8,531 nt of DNA from Syntrophomonas sp. (lineage in GTDB: Bacteria; Bacillota; Syntrophomonadia; Syntrophomonadales; Syntrophomonadaceae): contig JAQUUV010000081.1 of the NCBI GenBank assembly GCA_028693695.1, forward strand, positions 1 to 8,531, in the 5' to 3' direction. How positions within the stretch are numbered: the stretch's first letter is position 1; each line of letters starts with the position of its first letter. This document shows, in pieces, positions 1 through 4,870 of the stretch. The notes under the pieces were generated by a model. The model did no database searches. It saw only the letters and a list, made by a program, of their open reading frames with translations, and was not told the DNA's origin. A program made the position numbers and the translations under genes.

Positions 1-871
1 AAGGCTTTTTCTCTGCTACTGCAAGATAGTTGGCACATTGCTTAGTTTCATCTGCCGATAAAGTTTTATAATCAGTAAAATTGGTTGCAATAGAAATCAA
101 TATAACAACCTCATTAGCCTTACTTACCTTAATTTTATTTGCCTCAATTGTTGTAGTCCCACCCGAATTTAGGATTTTCGCACGAGCATCGATTTTTACC
201 TGTCCGGTTACTCCTTCATGAGTTCCCGATATTCCAGTCATTTCGAGAGTATTAGTATCCAATACCCTTGCCGATTTCTGCAAAGGTCCATCAAAACTTG
301 CCGCAAAAGAGATTTGCCCAGGTTTATCAGCCGAAAGTTTTACGACAATTACCTGATCGGGTTTCGATGCAAAAACTTCTCTTTTATAAGTTACCCCATC
401 CACTTTATATGAAGTAGTAAAAACAGCCTTTTCAAGATTGAGTTCCCTGTAATAATCTGTATAGCTATCAATCCCATTAAACGTAAGGTTCAGGTTACCA
501 ACCACCTGAAACATGGAACCATGTAATTGTTTTGCACTAAGTCCTCTGTTTGCCAGGACATCAGCTCGCTGGTAGTCCTCTTTAAAAATATAATATCGCA
601 CCGAGTCAAGCACGGATAAACCATCCGGATTATCATTGCGGGATGGCCCTCCTGACCAAAAAGTGCTTTCATTTAACTGTAGTTTTTCATTAACAGGATC
701 ACCGAAAACCATCGCAGCCAGACGACCATTACCAATCGGAAGTGCTTCGTTCCATACTTTAGCAGGTTTATCATACCACATTTTAAGTTTTCCATTTTGC
801 TGTGCCCATACATTAGGTAAAACAAGGAGACAAAACAACGGAATCAGTACTAAATTTCTAAAATTATTCAT
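1..871 (-). CDS. Glycoside hydrolase family 95 protein, N-terminal part (partial, runs off the left edge)
   Basis: The ATG is at 871-869 and the frame stays open for 290 codons to the window edge. Residues 1-23 form a Sec signal peptide (MNNFRNLVLIPLFCLLVLPNVWA, cut after A23), so the enzyme should be exported. Residues 32-56 carry the family start signature WYDKPA...LPIGNGRLAAMVFG, followed by LQLNESTFWSGGP. This is the N-terminal beta-sandwich of GH95 enzymes, whose known activities are mainly alpha-L-fucosidase and alpha-L-galactosidase. Family members are near 800 residues, so the (alpha/alpha)6 catalytic domain lies outside the window and substrate cannot be judged. The start is supported by the signal peptide and by conservation of the same leader in a second copy at 3535. 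It is probably the enzyme of the PUL whose susC/susD lie at the right end, now separated from them by about 5 kb. No convincing promoter was found. Confidence 0.93.
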   Translation of the reverse strand, partial: MNNFRNLVLIPLFCLLVLPNVWAQQNGKLKMWYDKPAKVWNEALPIGNGRLAAMVFGDPVNEKLQLNESTFWSGGPSRNDNPDGLSVLDSVRYYIFKEDYQRADVLANRGLSAKQLHGSMFQVVGNLNLTFNGIDSYTDYYRELNLEKAVFTTSYKVDGVTYKREVFASKPDQVIVVKLSADKPGQISFAASFDGPLQKSARVLDTNTLEMTGISGTHEGVTGQVKIDARAKILNSGGTTTIEANKIKVSKANEVVILISIATNFTDYKTLSADETKQCANYLAVAEKKP

Positions 872-1189
872 TTTACGTATTAGATCTTACTTTAACAAAA
901 GATTTAAGGACAAAAGGTATCTACAAAGATCGAAAATTACAGTTATTTATAATTACTTTCTTGCTTTATTTTTGATTAAAAAAATTTCGCAACCAGAGTC
1001 AGTAACAGGATTGAAAAATAGCTGAGAAAGCATGTATAATTTCTGTTTCCAAACCTTGAAGTCATTCCCCCCAGGAATAAGCTGATAAACAAGAGGAATC
1101 TGGTTCGTATTCAAATATTCTTTGTCTCCACAGGCTATTCATAATAATTTCAGCATTTTCTTTGTTTTAGCAGAATCAGAGAAAAGCTC
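767..1189 (-). repeat. Direct repeat A: GH95 5' end, its upstream region and an esterase remnant
   Basis: This stretch of about 423 bp matches 3431-3852 in the same orientation with about 34 differences, including single-base indels, by hand count. It covers the first 35 codons of GH95, the leader region and the tail of a decayed esterase gene. Similarity ends sharply at the TATGATAAAC motif on the left side and after the GAGC of the esterase remnant on the right side. The two copies flank RHS1 and its lipoprotein partner. Confidence 0.9.
953..1189 (-). pseudogene. Remnant of a putative esterase (alpha/beta hydrolase) C-terminus, copy A
   Basis: Reading leftward from 1189 the frame gives ELFSDSAKTKKMLKLL, then TGA, then IACGDKEYLNTNQIPLVYQ and LIPGGNDFKVWKQKLYMLSQ, ending at TAA 955-953. 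The pattern LIPGGxHDFKVWKxxLYxFSQLLF is typical of the end of Bacteroidota putative esterases (esterase D / Fes-like alpha/beta hydrolases). The TGA falls where such proteins have LLW, so a Trp codon has become a stop. The residue expected to be the catalytic His before DFKVW is Asn here. No upstream catalytic Ser region remains, because the copy is cut at 1189. I infer an accessory deacylase of the original PUL, now dead. The family call rests on the C-terminal motif only. Confidence 0.65.
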
Positions 1190-1232
1190 GTTACTGATCG
1201 GCTATGTTCTTTCAGAAAAATGTAACCGCTTT

Positions 1233-1275
1233 GTAAATCAATAAAGCCACTCAACGAATGGCTTTATTGATTTAC
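1233..1275 (-). terminator. Hairpin terminator after the lipoprotein gene
   Basis: A perfect 17-bp stem (GTAAATCAATAAAGCCA at 1233-1249 against its complement at 1259-1275) closes a 9-nt loop. It begins 5 bp past the stop of the lipoprotein gene. The stem is AT-rich at its base, and the run of T that follows on the minus strand is weak, so it may also act as an mRNA-stabilising or bidirectional structure. It marks the end of the RHS1-lipoprotein unit. Confidence 0.7.
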
Positions 1276-1280
1276 TAGTT

Positions 1281-1997
1281 TTATTTTTCCCAAATATCGC
1301 CCTGCCACAATATTTGATTCTCCCCTTTAATATAGATTAACTCTTGATAATAAGGTTCAAATTCAAAAAAACATCGGTCAAAATTTGGCAAAGTAATGGT
1401 AAGATGATTATACTTTTCGGTATCAACATACTCTTCAAAAATTCTAAACAATACCCTGCTTTTATACAGTACCGTACCTGACACATCAGCATTGACATTA
1501 AAACTGATTAGGTTAGCACCCGTTTTTCTATCCCACAAGTGTTTTGATTTAGGTAATGAAATAGATGTTTTTTCAGTTATAATGGATTTGCTGTTGTTAT
1601 TATTGAACGCAAGACCCAACTTTACAGGATGAAAATCAGTAGGAAAAACCACTATTACATACAAACTATCCTGTGAAAATTTATTTTCTTTTTTCAATTC
1701 ATATTCAAATCCTTTTTGCTGTAAGTAGTAGTTTTCACTTGTTATTTCAAGCACATTATCTGCAACAAGTGTCCATTTGCCTTTTGAAGCATTGTCGCAT
1801 TGCTCAACAATCGGAGTAAATAAAACTTCAGGTCTCATCAACATATAAGTACCATCGGTTTTTAGCTCCAATCTCTCTGTACTTTTTTGTCTCTCATATA
1901 GCCCTGTTACATTTCGACTTTCTACTTTCTGACTTTTCATTGTGGCGCAGCCAATTAATTGAAAAACCAATGGCAAAATAAATAATAGCTTTCTCAT
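1281..1997 (-). CDS. Putative periplasmic lipoprotein, candidate immunity protein for RHS1
   Basis: This 238-residue protein has a lipoprotein signal peptide: basic MRKLL start, hydrophobic stretch, then lipobox L14-I15-G16-C17. After processing it would be anchored by Cys17 and face the periplasm or the cell surface. The body looks like a beta-rich domain: GLYERQ near residue 32, LELKTDGTYML, GKWTLVADNVLEIT, then alternating hydrophobic strands to ILWQGDIW. I do not recognise a named family. The start codon lies only 5 nt after the stop of the RHS gene, so the two should be co-transcribed and probably translationally coupled, and a hairpin follows. A small unrelated gene directly behind a variable RHS toxin tail is the usual position of an immunity gene, and periplasmic exposure would suit protection against a secreted peptidase. 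That role is inferred from context, not from homology. Confidence 0.85.
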   Translation of the reverse strand: MRKLLFILPLVFQLIGCATMKSQKVESRNVTGLYERQKSTERLELKTDGTYMLMRPEVLFTPIVEQCDNASKGKWTLVADNVLEITSENYYLQQKGFEYELKKENKFSQDSLYVIVVFPTDFHPVKLGLAFNNNNSKSIITEKTSISLPKSKHLWDRKTGANLISFNVNADVSGTVLYKSRVLFRIFEEYVDTEKYNHLTITLPNFDRCFFEFEPYYQELIYIKGENQILWQGDIWEK

Positions 1998-2002
1998 TAC
2001 TT

Positions 2003-3412
2003 TTAATCTTTTAGTTTTTCATAAACGATTCTACCATCTTCTGTTTTTATTTGCATCAATGTTGTACCATTTATATCTTTTAGGGAACTTGCCCCCGCTG
2101 GGTATGAACCGTCATAAGAATATTGAACTTGGTAAGCATTAACTTCATTAATTCGTGTTCCTTCTTTTGTAGTCGCTGCATTTAGCAATTTACCATCTTT
2201 GTTAAATTTCACCCCTCCCGCTTCAATAGACTGTCCGACATGCCGCATTTCGTGAATATGAAGTCCAGTATTACTTCCTTCTATTTTTATGACACCATCT
2301 GCACTTTTAACAACTCCGTGGATCCCATCACTACTGCTTGGTCCTGCAAGTTTATATGTTTCAGGTGCATCTCCAACAGACTTAATATCTGAAAGAGACT
2401 GATTTAACAATTCAGTTTTCTGACTATTTTCAGCAAGTTTACCTTCTAGTTTCGCTATTTTTTTTTCACTCAAACCACCTTTGTCAATTTGGGCTTGGAT
2501 TTTCGTGCTATTCTTTTCTATGCTTTCAATCCTGTTGTTTATAGATTTATTTAATTTTTTGGCTTGTTTGGGGTCTTCCCAAATCATTCCTGTTGGGTCA
2601 ATGTATCTGATAGGATTGTTTGCAGAATATGAATAAGGTGATGTGCCAATTTGTTTTGGATGGTCAGCTAAAGGGTCAACAGTGTGGAACCTCCCCAGCG
2701 CCGGGTCATAGAACCTCGCGCCGTAATCATACCAATCCAGCCCATGCATACGATCAAGTTCTTTGCCGTTGTATTTGTAGGGCTGGTTACTCGTTGCGAT
2801 ACCATCTCCATAGGTCATTCCAAACGGATAATAATGGTTTACTTGCTCAACAACCCCACTCTGATCAATTACCACACGGTTGTTGCCTTGATGGTCTTTC
2901 AGGTAGTAATGGTAAACAGGTGTTGTTCCATTTAATGTAATGTAGCCTTCTTCGGTCAAAATTTTGCTCAATACACCGTTTTCATAGATTAAATTCCCGC
3001 AATAATCAGTCTGCATGGTCGATGCTATTTGATTTGCAGGGACCGCAACAATACTTCCCATCGGTACAAGCAAATTAGTTGTAGATGTTACATGCGTCAC
3101 ATTACGTTTAGTCCCATCAGCTCCATACCGGTAACTAGTTGTATGTCCGTAAGTAAACTGCAACTTATTTGGCAAATTTAATTGATTATATTGAATCTTG
3201 GATATCTTTTTGTTATAATCTACTGTCATATTACCATTTGTATCATACAAATATTCTACAGCAACATTACCTCCATCCTGAAAATGAAATGCTCCCAGAT
3301 ACAATGGGTCGCTGGCTGTATCTGTTACTTTCTTTAATTGATTTCCATTATATGTTAACGTAAGACTATCGATTAAGCCATATCCAGAATTTTGCTTACC
3401 ATATCTTATCAT
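2003..3412 (-). CDS. RHS repeat-associated core protein with C-terminal zincin-like metallopeptidase tail (RHS1)
   Basis: The 469 residues start inside an RHS repeat region (RYGKQNSGYGLIDSLTLTYN, then YLYDTNGNMT near 55-63). They continue through the RHS core (YYPFGM 194-199, YKYNGKELDRMHGLDWYDYG about 212-231, LGRFHTVDPLA 239-249) to the junction NPIRYIDPTGM near 266-276. The variable tail holds a Lys/Glu-rich coiled-coil-like stretch at about 280-345, then HIHEMRHVGQ with a metallopeptidase HExxH motif at 387-391 and a downstream NEVNAYQ (E423) that could supply the third zinc ligand. In polymorphic toxins such tails act on competitor cells. RHS proteins are usually far longer, so the N-terminal repeats and any secretion domain are missing. 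The ATG at 3412 has no evident ribosome site. The RHS frame continues upstream (YDKHGNILT) into a GH95-derived signal peptide, interrupted by TGA at 3442-3440. The gene is either started internally or is a recent pseudogene. Confidence 0.85.
   Translation of the reverse strand: MIRYGKQNSGYGLIDSLTLTYNGNQLKKVTDTASDPLYLGAFHFQDGGNVAVEYLYDTNGNMTVDYNKKISKIQYNQLNLPNKLQFTYGHTTSYRYGADGTKRNVTHVTSTTNLLVPMGSIVAVPANQIASTMQTDYCGNLIYENGVLSKILTEEGYITLNGTTPVYHYYLKDHQGNNRVVIDQSGVVEQVNHYYPFGMTYGDGIATSNQPYKYNGKELDRMHGLDWYDYGARFYDPALGRFHTVDPLADHPKQIGTSPYSYSANNPIRYIDPTGMIWEDPKQAKKLNKSINNRIESIEKNSTKIQAQIDKGGLSEKKIAKLEGKLAENSQKTELLNQSLSDIKSVGDAPETYKLAGPSSSDGIHGVVKSADGVIKIEGSNTGLHIHEMRHVGQSIEAGGVKFNKDGKLLNAATTKEGTRINEVNAYQVQYSYDGSYPAGASSLKDINGTTLMQIKTEDGRIVYEKLKD
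2689..2992 (-). repeat. RHS core repeat, copy in RHS1
   Basis: This 304-bp block aligns without gaps to 5536-5839 with 11 mismatches by hand count. It encodes from LIYENGVLSKILTEEGYITL to GARFYDPALGR. On the downstream side similarity stops within the LGR(F/W)H codons, exactly where the toxin tails begin. On the upstream side it stops after the LIYEN codons. It is visibly richer in G+C than either tail. It is the conserved segment through which RHS tails can be exchanged by homologous recombination. Confidence 0.93.
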
Positions 3413-3535
3413 AGTAAGAATATTACCGTGTTTATCATATCACATACTAAGTTTTCCTTTTTGCTGTGCCCATACATTGGGTAAAACAAGGAGATAAAAT
3501 AATGGAATCAGTACTAAACTTCTAAAATTATTCAT
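3413..3535 (-). pseudogene. GH95-derived signal peptide fused in frame to the RHS1 gene, broken by one TGA
   Basis: From ATG 3535-3533 the frame reads MNNFRSLVLIPLFYLLVLP, NVWAQQKGKLSM, TGA (3442-3440), YDKHGNILT, and runs straight on into RHS1 at 3412 in the same frame. Codons 1-35 match the intact GH95 gene, which has W32 (TGG) where this copy has TGA. After YDK the GH95 gene continues PAKVWNEALP, whereas this copy continues HGNILT, a typical RHS repeat segment. Both YDK codons are written TATGATAAA, so the join lies in shared sequence. Without the TGA, the ORF 3535-2003 would encode an exported RHS-metallopeptidase of 510 residues. Whether the stop is real, read through, or a sequence error cannot be decided here. 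Confidence 0.85.
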
Positions 3536-3852
3536 TTTACGTATTAGATCTTACTTTAAAAATAGATTTAAGAACAAAAGGTGTCTACAAAGATCGAAAA
3601 TTACAGTTATTTATAATTACTTTCTTGCTTTATTTTTGATAAAAAAGTTTCGCAACCAGAGTCAGCAGCAGGTTTGAATAATAGCTGAGATAGACATGTA
3701 TAAATTCTGGTTCCAAACCTTGAAGTCATGCCCCCTGGAATAAGCTGATAAACAAGAGGAATCTGGTTAGTATTCAAATAATCTTTGTCTTCAAAGGTTA
3801 TTCATAATAGTTTCAGCATTTTCTTTGTTTTAGCAGGATCAGAAAAAAGCTC
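3431..3852 (-). repeat. Direct repeat B: GH95 leader, upstream region and esterase remnant
   Basis: This is the second copy of the segment at 767-1189, in the same orientation and about 92% identical by hand count. It starts at TATGATAAA of the GH95/RHS join and runs through the esterase remnant to GAGC. The esterase-like frame continues a little further right in this copy (to about 3899), so this side probably preserves more of the ancestral layout. Confidence 0.9.
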
Positions 3853-3899
3853 CTGAGGTATTTGAAGCGTATTTAATAGCATAAAGTGATAACATTCAG
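3617..3899 (-). pseudogene. Remnant of the putative esterase C-terminus, copy B
   Basis: The frame gives ECYHFMLLNTLQIPQELFSD then PAKTKKMLKLL, TGA, ITFEDKDYLNTNQIPLVYQL. One base is missing at the IPGG codons, after which HDFKVWNQNLYM is readable in another frame, and a further shift follows before the TAA at 3619-3617. It is homologous to 953-1189 and shares its TGA at the expected Trp, so that stop predates the duplication. Unlike copy A it keeps the His of the HDFKVW motif, the likely catalytic His of the family. It is not functional. Its right end is approximate and merges with the opposing XRE remnant. Confidence 0.6.
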
Positions 3900-3910
3900 T
3901 AAAAAAATAA

Positions 3911-4203
3911 AAGATTGCAGGGAAGCTAAAGTATTTTCCTAAACGAAGCTTGCCAAAAAAGTTGGTTTTCACCATTCCATTATTGGCAGAGACGAAAGAG
4001 AGGAAGCAAAACACACTATTGACGTTGTCGTAAGGTTGGCTAAAATACTTGACACAACCGTTGGCTATCTGCTCGGAGAAAGCGAGGATAAAGACTTACT
4101 TAAAGACCCGGCAATGCTTAAGCGATTGAATGAGATTGAGAAAATGGACAACGAGGGAAGGAGGCGCAACCCCTTTACAAACAGGCGTTTCAGCGGATTG
4201 TAA
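3911..4203 (+). pseudogene. Remnant of an XRE-family (HTH) transcriptional regulator
   Basis: The plus-strand frame ending at TAA 4201-4203 reads KLAKKVGFHHSIIGRDEREE, then TIDVVVRLAKILDTTVGYLL, GESEDKDLLKDPAMLKRLNE and IEKMDNE. HHSIIG(K/R)xER is the recognition-helix region of Cro/C1-type HTH regulators. The following TIDVVVRLAxxLDTTVGYLLGES is the usual end of the domain in Bacteroidota members. Upstream, IAGKLKYF (from about 3914) sits in frame with the C-terminal part, but TAA stops precede it (3908-3910) and interrupt it (3940-3942), so the start is lost. After MDNE the sequence turns into GRRRNPFTNRRF and stops, which does not look native. It is the only gene trace on the plus strand and is probably debris from an earlier insertion. 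Confidence 0.75.
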
Positions 4204-4208
4204 AGGGG
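4170..4208. repeat. Inverted repeat, 11-bp arms
   Basis: CCCCTTTACAA at 4170-4180 faces TTGTAAAGGGG at 4198-4208 across a 17-nt loop (ACAGGCGTTTCAGCGGA). It overlaps the abnormal 3' end of the XRE remnant, just where that protein stops looking native. It could be a recombination or attachment site or a transcript hairpin. It lacks a T-run, so a simple terminator is less likely. Confidence 0.6.
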
Positions 4209-4425
4209 CTCTAAAAAAGAGGGATAAAGAGAGAAAAAGAGAGGTAAAAGCCTGTAAAAAAAATGATTTGGAAGAAAAACGGCGGGTGTTGATAACTTTT
4301 TCGGGAAACGGTGCTTTTTGGTGGCAAATAAGACCGAAACGGACAAAAACCGTGTAAAACCTGTTTTGTCTTTGCGGCTTTGACGCAAAATCCCTGCCCC
4401 CCTTTTCTTGCTGCTTCGCAGCTTT
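4209..4425. other. Gene-free stretch with strand-skewed composition
   Basis: No credible gene is visible on either strand. The left part (4209-4265) is purine-rich on the plus strand, with many GAGA/AAAG runs including CTCTAAAAAAGAG. The right part holds a small hairpin, GCTGC-TTC-GCAGC at 4410-4422. Open frames on both strands have basic, low-complexity translations without family features. The composition differs from the adjacent toxin and immunity genes and suggests a remnant of an inserted element. Confidence 0.5.
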
Positions 4426-4465
4426 AAAATAAGAACAGCCCGCAAATGCGGGCTGTTCTTATTTT
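4426..4465 (-). terminator. Strong hairpin terminator after the RHS2 partner gene
   Basis: A near-perfect palindrome pairs AAAATAAGAACAGCCCGC with its complement, with an AAAT loop at 4444-4447. The GC-rich top and A/T-rich base allow termination in either direction. On the minus strand the second arm ends in TTATTTT. The TAA stop of the small membrane protein gene (4461-4459) lies inside the first arm as transcribed. Confidence 0.85.
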
Positions 4466-4866
4466 ATTTTTTCCTCGTAATATGCAGGAAAAACAGGGAC
4501 AAATTGGCAATAACTACTATCTGATTGAATTTTGCTGTAAATCTTTTTTCCGTCAAAATATGAAATAAATTCATTCCAATTTTCTTTTGTTAGTTGTAAA
4601 TTATTGCAATTTTCAGAAACAAAATCTGCGTCTAATATCAAATCACCGTTCCAATCACGGTAAATTCGTAATCGAATAGTATCTGCCTTAACATCTACCA
4701 ATTCCACCCAATTTCCACCATCGCAACCACCTTTCCAAACAGCCGAAACAGGCACATTTGCTGGTTTTTCCCATTGTTCGCAAGGTCGATTAAATAGCCA
4801 AGTAATGAATAAAACCATACCGACTATTATTATTCCTGCGAACAGATATAACATTTTAGTTTTCAT
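4459..4866 (-). CDS. Small membrane-anchored protein, candidate immunity protein for RHS2
   Basis: This 135-residue protein has a short basic start (MKTK) and one hydrophobic segment at about residues 5-24 (MLYLFAGIIIVGMVLFITWL). A soluble domain follows that should lie in the periplasm by the positive-inside rule. Visible features are four cysteines (C29, C48, C87, C120) that could form disulfides outside the cytoplasm, VWKGGCDGGNWVEL, and the acidic stretch DWNGDLILDADF. I recognise no named family. The start is 4 nt after the TGA of the RHS2 gene, so the pair should be one transcript, closed by the hairpin at 4426-4465. Position directly behind a variable RHS tail suggests an immunity protein, and a tethered periplasmic domain would suit a toxin acting on the cell wall or another periplasmic target. 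The function is inferred from context. Confidence 0.82.
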   Translation of the reverse strand: MKTKMLYLFAGIIIVGMVLFITWLFNRPCEQWEKPANVPVSAVWKGGCDGGNWVELVDVKADTIRLRIYRDWNGDLILDADFVSENCNNLQLTKENWNEFISYFDGKKIYSKIQSDSSYCQFVPVFPAYYEEKIK

Positions 4867-4870
4867 AGTT

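Noticed and set aside
872..952. Bacteroidota promoter (TTTG / TAnnTTTG) upstream of GH95
   Set aside because: TACCTTTTG and nearby TTTG motifs occur, but the spacing and the -7 match are not right, so no promoter is called.
636..1025. Plus-strand open frame of 129 codons
   Set aside because: It is antisense to the GH95 start and the repeat region and its translation has no family features. The minus-strand frame carries a clear signal peptide and GH95 motifs.
3440..3442. UGA read as tryptophan, because three TGA codons stand at expected Trp positions
   Set aside because: TGG is used normally for Trp throughout the window, TGA terminates RHS2 4 nt before the next start codon, and Bacteroidota use the standard code. 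G-to-A decay of remnants is simpler.
3802..4014. Minus-strand 70-codon frame taken as a small gene
   Set aside because: Its C-terminal half is the esterase remnant up to the inherited TGA. Its N-terminal half is antisense to the XRE remnant.
4065..4445. Minus-strand 126-codon frame and the plus-strand frame at 4130-4357
   Set aside because: The minus frame is antisense to the XRE remnant and the plus frame overlaps it in another phase. Both have basic, low-complexity translations and no recognisable domain.
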